From Mycolicibacterium madagascariense (lineage in GTDB: Bacteria; Actinomycetota; Actinomycetes; Mycobacteriales; Mycobacteriaceae), in NCBI RefSeq assembly GCF_010729665.1, contig NZ_AP022610.1:1922001-1986000 (forward strand): DNA of 64,000 bases. The letters run 5' to 3'. The notes beneath the pieces were generated by a model. The model was not told the DNA's origin and did no database searches. It worked only from the letters and a program-made list of their open reading frames with translations. Positions 1-10,175 of the stretch are shown piece by piece. How positions within the stretch are numbered: the stretch's first letter is position 1; each line of letters begins with the position of its first letter. The position numbers were made by a program, and so were the translations under genes.

Positions 1-809
1 TGCGCAACGAACTTGCCCAGAAGTCCAATTCCGATGCCTTGGCGGGTGGCCTCGAGCTGGGCGAAGATATTCGTCGAACTGAAACCCAGGGAAACGTTGG
101 GAAGGATGGACGCCAAGTCTATTTCGCGCACCTTCTCCAATTCCTCGACGAACGAGATGATGGGGTGCTCGGCGAGTTCGGCCACGGAACTCGGGTTGCC
201 ATGCTCTGCAAGATATTTCTCACTCGCGTAGAACGCATTGTCGTATTCACAGAGCAATTCGGTGTGCAGCCGGGTCGAGGCCGGCGGCGGTCCGGGAGTC
301 ACGGCGACGTCGAACGTCGTGTCGCGCAGGGTCAGCTCCCGCGCGCCCGTCGCCAATTCAATGCGAAGTCCTGGGTGCTGCTGGCGGACACGCGCCATTG
401 CCGGAGTGACGAAGAGAGTGCCAAAGCCGTCTGCCGCGGTGATCCTGACGGTGCCCGCCAGCGCTGGTGGCTCCGACGAACGGGCGGCGTGCGCGGCGAG
501 CCCAACGGCGCGCTCGATCGACCTCGCGTGCTCGACGACGGCGCGGCCCGGCTCGGTGAGTACCCACCCCCCGTCGACGCGGGCCAGCAATCGGGCGCCC
601 AGGGTTTGTTCGAGCGCCTGCAGGCGCCGCGACACCGTCGAGTGATCGACACCCAGGTGCTTTGCCGCCGAGGTCAACCGACCGGTGTCGGCGACGGCCG
701 CGAGATAGCGCAGGTCATCGGCTCGCACCGACCGTGGGTCATTCAACGCAGCAATCCCTGGCTCGCCGTCGCGTGCATTATTGCGGGCTCCGTGTGCGCA
801 TCTGGGCAT
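1..809 (-). CDS. LysR-family transcriptional regulator (C-terminus cut by window edge)
   Basis: Reading the minus strand gives an uninterrupted frame from an ATG at 809 to the window edge, so the C-terminus is missing. After a roughly 21-residue lead, the protein shows a winged helix-turn-helix (AAKHLGVDHSTVSRRLQALE) and then a LysR-type effector-binding domain with the segment ADGFGTLFVTPAMARVRQQH. A TTG at 746 is an alternative start that would place the helix-turn-helix nearer the N-terminus, as is usual in the family. It is divergent from the tautomerase-SDR-malic enzyme-fumarase genes and shares a 188-bp intergenic region holding an 18-bp inverted repeat, so it is probably their regulator. 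The effector is unknown. Confidence 0.85.
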   Translation of the reverse strand, partial: MPRCAHGARNNARDGEPGIAALNDPRSVRADDLRYLAAVADTGRLTSAAKHLGVDHSTVSRRLQALEQTLGARLLARVDGGWVLTEPGRAVVEHARSIERAVGLAAHAARSSEPPALAGTVRITAADGFGTLFVTPAMARVRQQHPGLRIELATGARELTLRDTTFDVAVTPGPPPASTRLHTELLCEYDNAFYASEKYLAEHGNPSSVAELAEHPIISFVEELEKVREIDLASILPNVSLGFSSTNIFAQLEATRQGIGIGLLGKFVA

Positions 810-926
810 TGAGAATCCGTCGTTGGTCGACCTAATTTCACATCGAGCCCTTTCCGACCTCGCACGCCGCCGTGTCGACGGTCGCCCTGGGTTCATACCG
901 CTATTCACGGCCCAGCACGTCCCGTT

Positions 927-944
927 GTCTGCCTGGGGGCAGAC
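927..944. promoter_or_regulatory. Inverted repeat between LysR gene and tautomerase (candidate operator)
   Basis: GTCTGCC and GGCAGAC are perfect 7-bp inverted arms around TGGG. The site lies 54 bp before the tautomerase start and between two divergent genes, which is where a LysR-type regulator normally binds. The role is inferred from position only. Confidence 0.5.
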
Positions 945-997
945 GTCAGTGACTGTGACATGCGGGCGACGCGCTGCCAACTCGTGAAGGAGTATCC

Positions 998-1420
998 ATG
1001 CCGCTGGCTCGTATCGATCTCATCAAGGGCAAGTCAGCGCATTATCGCCGCACCATCGCAGACGTCGTGTACGACAGGATGATCGAATGCCTCGGCGTCC
1101 CCGAGGATCGATTTCAGACCATTCACGAGCACGAGGCGGAGAACTTCCTCTTCGATGCCGACTATCTCGGCATCTACCGTTCCGAGAACTGCATCTTCAT
1201 CCAGTTGATCTTCCTCGACGTCGCCAGCGCCGAGCAGAAGGCAGACTTCTACCGTGCCGTCGTCGACGATTTGCAGGACAAGCTGCAGGTGCGGCCCGAG
1301 GACGTGTTCTTCAACCTCGTGACGGTTCAGCCCGCGGACTTCTCCATGGGTCTGGGGGTGGCGACCTATGTCAGAGGTGTGCCTTCCGACCGCCTCGACC
1401 CCAATTCCATCCCGGACTGA
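998..1420 (+). CDS. Tautomerase family protein
   Basis: A 140-residue protein whose mature N-terminus would be proline (MPLARIDLIKG), the catalytic residue of the 4-oxalocrotonate tautomerase superfamily. The length, about twice that of the classic 62-residue enzymes, fits the longer actinobacterial tautomerase_2 type. AAGGAG lies 5 bases before the ATG. These enzymes shift the double bond or enol/keto form of small keto acids from aromatic or dicarboxylate breakdown. It is the first gene of a plus-strand run with an SDR, malic enzyme and fumarase. The substrate cannot be read from sequence. Confidence 0.85.
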   Translation: MPLARIDLIKGKSAHYRRTIADVVYDRMIECLGVPEDRFQTIHEHEAENFLFDADYLGIYRSENCIFIQLIFLDVASAEQKADFYRAVVDDLQDKLQVRPEDVFFNLVTVQPADFSMGLGVATYVRGVPSDRLDPNSIPD

Positions 1421-1562
1421 CGACAGCTGCTTCGGTCCTCGCGGAGCCCACCGCGGTGGACCGCCTCCGTCCGACCATTTCTGCCCATTGCGGGCACATT
1501 GGTAGGACGCTGGACTGGCGCCGGCAGTCGGTCGGCGCTCTTCGACCCGGAAAGGACGCGTC

Positions 1563-2453
1563 ATGGCAAGTCCCGCAACGACTTTGAAGAAGGTGCTCAT
1601 CACCGGAGCCGGCACCGGCTTTGGTTACGAGGTCGCGATGCGACTGGCCGAGAAGGGCTTCGACGTGGTCGCTGCCGTCGAGATCTACGGTCAGGTGCAG
1701 ACCCTCAAGCGGCAGGCCGCCGAACGCGGGGTGAGTCTTCAGGTGGAGAAGCTCGACGTCACCCATTCCGGTGACCGCCGCAAGGCGCTGGACTGGGGCA
1801 TCGAGATCCTGGTCAACAACGCCGGTGTCGGCGAGGGCGGTTCCACGGTCGACATTCCCGCCGCCAACATCCGCCATCAGTTCGAGGTCAACGTCACCGG
1901 ACCGCTGCTGCTGACCCAGGGCATCGCCAAGCAGATGGCCAAGCGTGGGTCCGGACGCATCATCTGGGTGTCCTCGCGAGAAGGGCTCAACGTCAACCCG
2001 TTCACCGGTCTGTACTCCGCGTCCAAGCACGCCGTGGAGGCCATCGCCGAGAGCATGAAGGACGAGCTGCAGGAATTCGGCGTGGAAGTGGCGACGATGA
2101 ATCCGGGGCCGTTCCTGACCGGTTTCAACGATCGCATCTTCCAGACGTGGGAGAGCTGGGAGGACGACCCAGAGCAGCGGTTGTTCGACTACGCCACACT
2201 CGCCTTCCCTCGGGCGCAATTCAACCCCGAGCCCGTGTACGCCACGTTGACCGCCCTCGCCGCCGGCGAGATCGACAGCTACCGCAACCTGGAGCCCACG
2301 TCGATGATCGAGGAGACCAAGAAGCTCATCGAGGCGCCGTGGACCAAGAAGACCACCGATGGGCTGGGGACCCGCAACGACGGTATTCAGAAGTCCTTCG
2401 ACATGACTCCCGAGCAACTGCGCGACGACCAAGACCCCATCCCCGCCCCGTGA
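1563..2453 (+). CDS. SDR family oxidoreductase
   Basis: A 296-residue short-chain dehydrogenase/reductase. The NAD(P)-binding motif TGAGTGFG is at residues 14-21, NNAG at 85-88, a catalytic Ser near 137-138, and the Y-x-x-x-K pair at Tyr151 and Lys155. The coding region starts at an ATG with GGAAAGGA upstream. The C-terminal 100 residues are longer than in minimal SDRs and have no motif I recognise. Its place between the tautomerase and malic enzyme suggests oxidation or reduction of a hydroxy/keto intermediate in the same catabolic pathway; the substrate is unknown. Confidence 0.88.
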   Translation: MASPATTLKKVLITGAGTGFGYEVAMRLAEKGFDVVAAVEIYGQVQTLKRQAAERGVSLQVEKLDVTHSGDRRKALDWGIEILVNNAGVGEGGSTVDIPAANIRHQFEVNVTGPLLLTQGIAKQMAKRGSGRIIWVSSREGLNVNPFTGLYSASKHAVEAIAESMKDELQEFGVEVATMNPGPFLTGFNDRIFQTWESWEDDPEQRLFDYATLAFPRAQFNPEPVYATLTALAAGEIDSYRNLEPTSMIEETKKLIEAPWTKKTTDGLGTRNDGIQKSFDMTPEQLRDDQDPIPAP

Positions 2454-2517
2454 CGAGGACACGCCGCCTGGCCGACGTCGCGGAGCCACGCGAGAGTTCC
2501 GAAAAGAGGAGAATGCG

Positions 2518-4137
2518 ATGAGCGAGCACCCTCGTGTCGGTCTGCAGGTCCTGCTCGATAGAGCACTGAACAAGGGAACTGGCTTCTCTGCCGAGGAGCG
2601 GTCCGCCCTGCACCTCGAAGGCCTGTTGCCTGCTGCCGTCGACACGCTGGACGTGCACGTCGAACGCGCACTGGACCATCTCGCGGCCAAGCCGAGTGAC
2701 TTGGAGCGCTACATCTATCTCCAGGAATTGTGCGACCGCAATTCAACGCTCTTCTACGCGTTGTTGATGAGCGATCCGGCGCGCTTCATCCCGATCGTCT
2801 ACGACCCCACCATCGCCGATGCCTGCCTGACCTACGGCCACATCTATCGCCGGCCCCAAGGGATGTATTTGACCAAGAAGATGCAGGGGCGATTCGCCGA
2901 GGTGTTGGCCAACTGGCCCACGCGAGACATTCGGTTCATCTGTGTCACCTCCGGCGGGCGCATCCTGGGTCTCGGGGACATCGGGGCCAATGGTGCCCCC
3001 ATCCCGATCGGCAAGCTCCAGCTCTATACGGCGTGCGCGGCGGTGCCGCCAGAATGCTTGCTGCCCATACACTTCGACATCGGCACCACCAACGCCGCGC
3101 TGCGCGCCGACCCGCTCTACACCGGGCTTCGTGAGACACCCCCGTCCGACGATGAGCTCGACGCGCTCGTCGACGAGTTCATGGCCGCCGCCACCGAGGT
3201 CTTCCCCGGCGTCTGCGTGCATTTCGAGGATTGGAAGGGCACCGACGCGATCCGGCTGCTCGCTCGGTACCAAGGCCAATACCTCGTCTACAACGACGAC
3301 ATCCAGGGTACGGCCAGCGTCACCATCGCCGGGCTCACGACGGCGCTGCAGATCAAGGACGAGACGTTGGCCGATCAGCAGATCATGTTCGCCGGTGCGG
3401 GATCGGCGGCAATCGGCATCGCCAGCATGATCGTCGAAGCGATGATCGACGAGGGCTCCTCACGAGACGACGCTCGCGGACGCATCGCCATGTTCGACGT
3501 GAACGGCTTCCTCGACGCCACCCGCGATGACCTGAGCCCGTCTCAGCAGGTCTATGCCAAGGACCTTCCCGCGACTCGGAGTTTGGCCGAAGCGGTGGCG
3601 TCGTTTCAGCCGACGGTTCTCATCGGTGTCAGCACGACCCAGGGCCTGTTCAGCGAGGAGGTCGTCAAGGGAGTCGCCGCCAACACCGATCGCCCCATCA
3701 TCTTTCCGCTGTCCAACCCCACCGACAAGGCGGAGTGCACTGCCCAGCAGGCCTACGAATGGACCGACGGCAAGGCGCTCTTCGCCGCCGGCGTGCAGTT
3801 CCCCGACGTCACCATCGACGGGAAGACCTTCCACCCGGGACAGGCCAACAACTTCTACGTCTTTCCGGCCTTCGGTCTGGCCATATATGCGACCAAGCCG
3901 ACGCGCATCGACGACCAGATGTGGATCGCTGGGGCACGCGGCTCGGCAGATCAAATCGACCAGGCATCGCGGGATGCGGGAATGCTGTTCCCCAACCAAG
4001 ACAGGATCCTCGAAGTCGAGATCACGACGGCCACGCGCATCGCCGAGCACATCTTCGACCGCGGCCTCGCGACCGTCGACCGGCCCGACGACATCCGCTC
4101 CTGGATCAAGGGCCTGACCTACACTCCCACCTACTGA
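2518..4137 (+). CDS. mez: NAD-dependent malic enzyme
   Basis: A 539-residue protein that would convert malate to pyruvate and CO2 with reduction of NAD. It shows the malic enzyme N-terminal domain with the conserved Tyr95 (YDPT), RRPQG at 111-115, RILGLGD at 148-154, the catalytic Lys166 in IGKLQLY, the metal-binding region FEDW (236-239) and NDDIQGT (259-265), and the nucleotide-binding FAGAGSAAIG at 291-300. The usual VTDG before RILGLGD reads VTSG here. GAGGAG precedes the ATG. With the downstream fumarase it links fumarate and malate to pyruvate, which would suit a pathway that releases fumarate. The symbol follows mycobacterial usage for malic enzyme. Confidence 0.93.
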   Translation: MSEHPRVGLQVLLDRALNKGTGFSAEERSALHLEGLLPAAVDTLDVHVERALDHLAAKPSDLERYIYLQELCDRNSTLFYALLMSDPARFIPIVYDPTIADACLTYGHIYRRPQGMYLTKKMQGRFAEVLANWPTRDIRFICVTSGGRILGLGDIGANGAPIPIGKLQLYTACAAVPPECLLPIHFDIGTTNAALRADPLYTGLRETPPSDDELDALVDEFMAAATEVFPGVCVHFEDWKGTDAIRLLARYQGQYLVYNDDIQGTASVTIAGLTTALQIKDETLADQQIMFAGAGSAAIGIASMIVEAMIDEGSSRDDARGRIAMFDVNGFLDATRDDLSPSQQVYAKDLPATRSLAEAVASFQPTVLIGVSTTQGLFSEEVVKGVAANTDRPIIFPLSNPTDKAECTAQQAYEWTDGKALFAAGVQFPDVTIDGKTFHPGQANNFYVFPAFGLAIYATKPTRIDDQMWIAGARGSADQIDQASRDAGMLFPNQDRILEVEITTATRIAEHIFDRGLATVDRPDDIRSWIKGLTYTPTY

Positions 4138-4199
4138 CACCGGTACCAAAACCGTTGGCTTGCAATCAGAATCACCGTCCGCACGGCGAGGAGCAGCAG

Positions 4200-5672
<1,473 letters not shown>

Positions 5673-5688
5673 TTCAGGACGTTTCGTC

Positions 5689-6423
5689 TCACCTCGTGCC
5701 TGCGGCCCAGCCGACGAGGCCTTGCCACAGCAGTGCGTAGTCGGCCGAGTCGGCGTAGGTGCGCGAGGCCCAGTGCGGACCGCAGTCACTGGTGTACGCG
5801 AAGGCCCGTCCCGCCCCGACCTCCCACAGGGCGACGAGTGGGTCGTCGCCACACACCGCGAGCACGTCGGCTTCGGGTCGAGCCCCAACCTGGTTGTAGC
5901 CGAGCAGCGGCCCGAAAGTCGTTGCGCCGCCGAGTGCGACGTGATCGGGCTGGGTCGCGACCGGGTTCACGCCCTGCGGGACTTCGACTCGGTCGTCGGT
6001 GCGCCCGATCACGACGGGCAGGACGTCGGCGAGAGGCGATCCCGCGAACTGGGCCTTGGCGTCGATCCCGCTGAACGACAGATAACCGCCGATCATGCCG
6101 AGACCGCCTCCGCCGCGGACGAATTCGACGAGCTCAATCAACTTGTTGGGGGCCGGCTCCCCGCCGGTGAACGTCGCGGTGCCCAGCAGGAACGTGTTGG
6201 CGCCGCAATCGCTGACCAACACGACGTCGACGTCGGAGAGGTCGGGCCACGCACCGTCCACCAGATGCGATGGCAGATGGCGAAAGACGTGGCCGGCGCC
6301 GGTGAGTGCCGGCTCGATCCATTGCGTGCCGACCTCGTACCCGCTGACGGTGAAGGAGTCGAAGCCCTTGACCTCCATCAGCTGGGTGAACCAGCTCTCG
6401 CCGATGAGCAGAACGGTGGCCAT
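5689..6423 (-). CDS. Glutamine amidotransferase-like protein (GATase1-like, PF07090 type)
   Basis: A 244-residue cytoplasmic protein beginning MATVLLIGESW, with an SDCGANTFLL segment (Cys in the loop after a strand), a GGGLGMIGGYLSF glycine loop and a C-terminal AFAYTSDCGPHW segment. This pattern matches the putative glutamine amidotransferase family that resembles class I GATase/flavodoxin-like folds. The start at 6423 is preferred over the in-frame ATG 33 bases upstream because the fold begins at MATVLL. It lies 98 bp downstream of the phytanoyl-CoA dioxygenase on the same strand and is convergent with fumC. Its substrate is unknown. Confidence 0.75.
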   Translation of the reverse strand: MATVLLIGESWFTQLMEVKGFDSFTVSGYEVGTQWIEPALTGAGHVFRHLPSHLVDGAWPDLSDVDVVLVSDCGANTFLLGTATFTGGEPAPNKLIELVEFVRGGGGLGMIGGYLSFSGIDAKAQFAGSPLADVLPVVIGRTDDRVEVPQGVNPVATQPDHVALGGATTFGPLLGYNQVGARPEADVLAVCGDDPLVALWEVGAGRAFAYTSDCGPHWASRTYADSADYALLWQGLVGWAAGTR

Positions 6424-6521
6424 CGAACTCCCTGTCGCGGAGACGGTGTGCAGCACCTCGGCGCTGCGCGGACGTCGGGGTCGGTTTCGTCGAAACCGTC
6501 AGTCGGGTGCGGGAGGGGTGA

Positions 6522-7457
6522 TCACGAGACGCCTCCCGCTGCCACGGGGGTTTCCGCGTTGATCAATTCGTCGTGGAACGAGTCCATGAATTCGGAGTTG
6601 GCGTGGTCCGACTTCTTGGTCAGGGCCGCAAGGTCGTACTGCTTCTTGGGCATGTCGTCGCGAATCGCTGCCATCGGGTCTTCGAAGTCGCGGATGTATC
6701 CGACGGCCAACCCGCCCATCTTGTAACCCATGAGTTTGAGCAGGTCGTCGTCGAGCGTGCGCGCGACCTCGATGGGCGTCGAGAGGTACTGGTTCTCCTC
6801 CTGCCGGACCCAGCCGACGCAGTAGGTGATGTTGATGCCTTGGCGCACCTTGTCCGAGACATTGGCCGCCGCACCGTGATACACCTTGCCGGAGTAGAAG
6901 AACATCGAACCGCGTTCCATCTCGGCGCGAATGATCCTGGGGTCGTCATCCTCGTAGGTCTGCTTGCCCTCGAGCAGGTGACTGCCCGGCACGATGCGGG
7001 TTGCACCGTTCTCCTCGGTGAAGTCGGTCATCGCCCACATGGTGTTGCACTGCACGTCGTAGTCGAGGGGGAAGGGAAAGAAGTCCCACGCCATCTCGTC
7101 GCGGTGCAGCGGCTGATGCGTCTCGCCGGGAAGGACGGTGATCACCTGGGTGAGGTGCAACTGGTAGGCCGTCGCCTTGTGCAGCAGATCCGCAGTGGTG
7201 TCGAGAACCAGTGGGTGGGTGACCAACTCGCGGCTGGCCTCCGAACGCGAGATGAGCGAGCCCGTGCGTCGGGTCAGTCTGCCGATGAAGTCGTCACCGC
7301 CGAGTGGCGTCACGTCGATGTACTCGTCGAGTTGCTCGGCGACGCGATCCATCACCTCGTCGGAGACCAGGTTGTCGACGATGACGAAGCCGTCGGCGCG
7401 GATCGCTGCCGAGACCTCGGCTGACGTGGCGGTGGGGGGCAGATGGTACTTGGGCAT
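6522..7457 (-). CDS. Phytanoyl-CoA dioxygenase (PhyH) family protein
   Basis: A 311-residue Fe(II)/2-oxoglutarate-dependent oxygenase. The metal-binding triad is readable as His118-x-Asp120 (HRDEMAW) and His194 (VYHGAA), and Arg205 (SDKVRQG) is placed to bind 2-oxoglutarate. The start at 7457 has GGAG 8 bases upstream; the frame remains open for 38 more codons that have no homology character. The family hydroxylates acyl-CoAs or small natural products; the substrate here is unknown. It is transcribed divergently from a TetR regulator across a region with a perfect palindrome at 7557-7571, so repression by that TetR is likely. Confidence 0.85.
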   Translation of the reverse strand: MPKYHLPPTATSAEVSAAIRADGFVIVDNLVSDEVMDRVAEQLDEYIDVTPLGGDDFIGRLTRRTGSLISRSEASRELVTHPLVLDTTADLLHKATAYQLHLTQVITVLPGETHQPLHRDEMAWDFFPFPLDYDVQCNTMWAMTDFTEENGATRIVPGSHLLEGKQTYEDDDPRIIRAEMERGSMFFYSGKVYHGAAANVSDKVRQGINITYCVGWVRQEENQYLSTPIEVARTLDDDLLKLMGYKMGGLAVGYIRDFEDPMAAIRDDMPKKQYDLAALTKKSDHANSEFMDSFHDELINAETPVAAGGVS

Positions 7458-7556
7458 TCGGCAACTCCGATCGGTGTGTTGCTGGCAGGTAAGGTGACGT
7501 GCGTGCGAACCGCGCTGACAGCCTCGCCGATGAGGCGGAGTGGGTAGACGATGAAA

Positions 7557-7571
7557 GTGAAACAGTTTCAC
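7557..7571. promoter_or_regulatory. Perfect palindrome GTGAAAC-A-GTTTCAC (candidate TetR operator)
   Basis: A 15-bp perfect palindrome with a single central base, between the divergent phytanoyl-CoA dioxygenase and TetR genes. Its size and position are typical of an autoregulatory TetR operator. It falls just inside the longest possible TetR reading frame (ATG at 7551), which argues that the true TetR start is further downstream. Confidence 0.6.
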
Positions 7572-7628
7572 GTTTCTCCGTCTTTGCGCGCCCGTAACGA
7601 CCGCGTTAGTGAAGGGTCGTTGTCACAG

Positions 7629-8255
7629 GTGACGTTTGCGGCCTTCTCCCACGTCGGGGCCCGGCGTTCGGCCGCTCAGTCGCGCAGCCAGGACAAGATG
7701 AGCCGGGTCATGCAGGCCACCGCCGCACTCCTGGACGAGAGTGGAGCCGAGGCCGTCACGACGACCGCCGTCGCGGGACGCGCCGAGGTGTCCATCGGCT
7801 GGCTGTACAACTTCTTCGACGACCGCCAGGGCCTCCTCGAGGAGCTGATGGTGAGCGGGTTGATCGAGCTCGACAAGCGTTGGGAGGCAGCGGGTTTCAG
7901 CCTTTCGGGCCCGAACTGGCGGGAGCGGGTCAAGGCTGGCCTCGAGATCGTCATCGACTTCTTCGACGCCTCGCCGGGTTTTCGGTCCCTGTGGTTCTCC
8001 GCGGACTTCAGCGGCCGCATGCTGCGCGCCAACCGGTTGCACGACGACGCCCTGGCCGAGTATCTCGCCGCCACGATCACCGCGGTCCGGCCCGACGCCC
8101 CCGACGTACCCCTCGGGGTCGTGACCCAGATCTTCGTCGGCATGCTCGACAAGGGCCTCGACGTCGCCTATCGCAACGACCCGTGCGGCGACAAGGACGT
8201 GGTCGCCGAAATGTGTCGCGCGAGTGTCGAATATCTCGAGCACTACCTAGTCTGA
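7629..8255 (+). CDS. TetR/AcrR family transcriptional regulator
   Basis: A TetR repressor of about 208 residues. The N-terminal helix-turn-helix reads TTTAVAGRAEVSIGWLYNFF, followed by a divergent ligand-binding domain. The frame is open from an ATG at 7551, but that start would overlap the likely operator palindrome. GTG at 7629 (GAAGGG upstream) or TTG at 7620 fit better; the exact start is uncertain. It is divergent from the dioxygenase and 29 bp upstream of an SDR gene, so it probably controls both directions. Confidence 0.85.
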   Translation: MTFAAFSHVGARRSAAQSRSQDKMSRVMQATAALLDESGAEAVTTTAVAGRAEVSIGWLYNFFDDRQGLLEELMVSGLIELDKRWEAAGFSLSGPNWRERVKAGLEIVIDFFDASPGFRSLWFSADFSGRMLRANRLHDDALAEYLAATITAVRPDAPDVPLGVVTQIFVGMLDKGLDVAYRNDPCGDKDVVAEMCRASVEYLEHYLV

Positions 8256-8284
8256 ACGTCGACGATCGTCGATGGGAGGCCGCG

Positions 8285-9046
8285 GTGGGAAAGCTCGAAG
8301 GCAAGCGGGTACTCGTCACCGGGGGTGCCTCGGGGATCGGATACGCCATCGCGCAGCTGTTCCTCGAGAACGGTGCCAGCACCGTCATCGCGGACGTCGA
8401 CTCTGCCAAGCTGGCCGCCGCGCAAGGAGAGCTCGCCGCTCATGGGTCGGTACGCGCCGTGGAGGGGGACGTGCGCAGCATGGTCGACGCCGGCCGCATG
8501 GTGCAGGCGGTGGTCGACGAGTTCGGCGGACTGGACGTCGTGGTCTGCAACGCCGGCATCACCAGCGTCAGATCCATCGAGAACCTGGACGAAGCAGAAT
8601 GGGACGCCGTGCTGGCGACGAACGTGAAGGGCATGTTCACCGTCATCAAGCACGCCATCCCGCACCTCAAGGGCGCGGGCGGCGGCACGATCGTGACGCT
8701 CGGATCCGAGATGGCATTCGTGGCGGTGCCGGAGTCACCGGCCTACAACGCGAGCAAGGGGGCCGTCGTCATGTTCACCAAATCCATTGCGCTGGACCTG
8801 GTTCGGTACGGCATTCGCGTCAATGCGCTGTGCCCGGGAATCACCCGTACCCCGCTTCTCCAGTCCGAGGTGGACGACAGCGCCGACCCCGCCAAGACCG
8901 CCGCCGAGCAGGCGACCTGGGCGCCCATGCTGCGGGTGGCCGATCCTCGGGAGATCGCCAAGGGGGCGCTGTTCCTCGCCAGCGACGACAGCTCGTTCGC
9001 GACCGGGAGTTGCCTCCTACTCGACGGCGGTTTCACGGCGCGGTGA
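8285..9046 (+). CDS. SDR family oxidoreductase
   Basis: A 253-residue classical SDR. The cofactor motif TGGASGIG is at residues 12-19, a CNAG motif follows the Rossmann strand DVVVCNAG, the catalytic Ser lies in LGSEM, and Tyr/Lys are in YNASK. The C-terminal LLDGGF is the typical SDR ending. The start is GTG at 8285, giving VGKLEGKRVLVTGG; the frame upstream belongs to the other reading frame of the TetR. It probably forms an operon with that TetR. The substrate is unknown. Confidence 0.9.
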   Translation: MGKLEGKRVLVTGGASGIGYAIAQLFLENGASTVIADVDSAKLAAAQGELAAHGSVRAVEGDVRSMVDAGRMVQAVVDEFGGLDVVVCNAGITSVRSIENLDEAEWDAVLATNVKGMFTVIKHAIPHLKGAGGGTIVTLGSEMAFVAVPESPAYNASKGAVVMFTKSIALDLVRYGIRVNALCPGITRTPLLQSEVDDSADPAKTAAEQATWAPMLRVADPREIAKGALFLASDDSSFATGSCLLLDGGFTAR

Positions 9047-9120
9047 ACTGCCGGCCTCGGTCGCATGCCGTCCGCGGACCACATGCCCGGCGACTCGTGT
9101 GCCCAGGAGGTCCGCGTGAG

Positions 9121-9720
9121 TCATCGTTCGTCCCCGCCGACCGTGGATGACGAGGCAGCCGTAAGTAATTCGCCGACTGCGGCGCGGGCCGCGGCGGCAA
9201 TCGAAGGGTCGCGGTCCATCTGCGCGGCGATGATGACGCCGTCGTAGACGAGGTGCAGCTGACGCCCCAGCCGGATGGGGTCTGGCGCCCCGGCATCCTT
9301 GGCCAAGCCGACGAACACGTCGCGCAGGTCGGCGCGGTAGGACTGGACGGCGTCTTCGATCATTCCGCCCGGCGGAGCCTCGGCGCTCGCCGACATGAAG
9401 GCGCAGCCACGGAAGCTGGGCTGGGAGACGATGTCGGCCTGGGCGTCGAACACGGCGAAGATGCGTGCGGTGGGGTCGGTGTGCTCTTCGATGGCGGCGG
9501 TGAGACGCGCGAGGGTGCCCGCGTGGCGGGATTCCAGATACGCCTGAACCAGTTCTTCCTTGCTGCCAAAGGTGTTGTACAGCGACGCCTTCGCTACCCC
9601 GGCGCGTTCGATGACCCGGTCGATGCCGACGGTCTGAACGCCTTCGTCGTAGAAGAGTTCGTTCGCCGCCTCGAGCAGGCGATCCCGCGCGGAGCGCCGC
9701 GGTCGAGCAGTCGAGGTCAC
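9121..9720 (-). CDS. TetR/AcrR family transcriptional regulator
   Basis: A 199-residue TetR regulator with helix-turn-helix IDRVIERAGVAKASLYNTFG and a C-terminal domain of the type that controls oxidoreductase genes. The GTG start at 9720 overlaps the stop of the upstream Ddn-like gene by 4 bases (GTGA), which shows translational coupling and selects this start over the longer open frame to 9840. It is the last gene of a minus-strand operon SDR-Ddn-TetR. Confidence 0.9.
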   Translation of the reverse strand: MTSTARPRRSARDRLLEAANELFYDEGVQTVGIDRVIERAGVAKASLYNTFGSKEELVQAYLESRHAGTLARLTAAIEEHTDPTARIFAVFDAQADIVSQPSFRGCAFMSASAEAPPGGMIEDAVQSYRADLRDVFVGLAKDAGAPDPIRLGRQLHLVYDGVIIAAQMDRDPSIAAAARAAVGELLTAASSSTVGGDER

Positions 9721-10172
9721 GAGCGCTCCTCTCCCGACGCGTCGGTGGGCTCCAGCAGCATCACCGGGATCTCGCGGCTGCCGGCCTTGGCGCGGTATTC
9801 GGGGAAGTGCGGCCAGAAGCGTTCGGCGACCTCCCACCAATGTGCCTTCTCGTCGCCCTGCGCTTCCCGCGCCCGCAGGTGGTACACCGTCGCGCCGTCC
9901 TGCAGCGTCACCTGCGGGTGGGCGACGAGATTGCGGTACCAGGCCGGGTGGCTGGGGGCACCTGCCGCCGAAGCGACGGCCACGTAGGTGTCACCCTCCT
10001 TGATGCGCATCACCGGGTTCTTGCGGATGCTGCCCGTCTTGGCGCCGATGGTGGTCAAGATGACCACCGGCCGATCCTCCAACGTCCCACCCTCTCGGCC
10101 ATCGGTGGCTTCATAGAGCGCGACCTGCTCGCGGACCCGATCACTGGGGCTGGGCTCATAGGTGTCGTTCAT
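9717..10172 (-). CDS. Ddn-like nitroreductase / F420-dependent oxidoreductase family protein
   Basis: A 151-residue protein of the deazaflavin-dependent nitroreductase family, which is expanded in mycobacteria. The recognisable segments are VILTTIGAKTGSIRKNPVMRI, GAPSHPAWYRNLVAHP and the C-terminal WPHFPEYRAKAGSREIPV. Members use reduced F420 to reduce quinones or other substrates at the membrane. It lies 3 bp after the SDR gene and overlaps the TetR gene by 4 bp, so all three are probably cotranscribed. The substrate is unknown. Confidence 0.88.
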   Translation of the reverse strand: MNDTYEPSPSDRVREQVALYEATDGREGGTLEDRPVVILTTIGAKTGSIRKNPVMRIKEGDTYVAVASAAGAPSHPAWYRNLVAHPQVTLQDGATVYHLRAREAQGDEKAHWWEVAERFWPHFPEYRAKAGSREIPVMLLEPTDASGEERS

Positions 10173-10175
10173 GTC

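Noticed and set aside
39..812. Long plus-strand frame opposite the LysR gene
   Set aside because: It is the shadow of the LysR coding frame; its sequence has no domain character, while the minus strand reads as a clear LysR protein.
3735..4199. Upstream extension of the fumarase frame
   Set aside because: It lies inside the malic enzyme gene in another frame and has no homology; ATG 4200 has a ribosome site and matches the family start.
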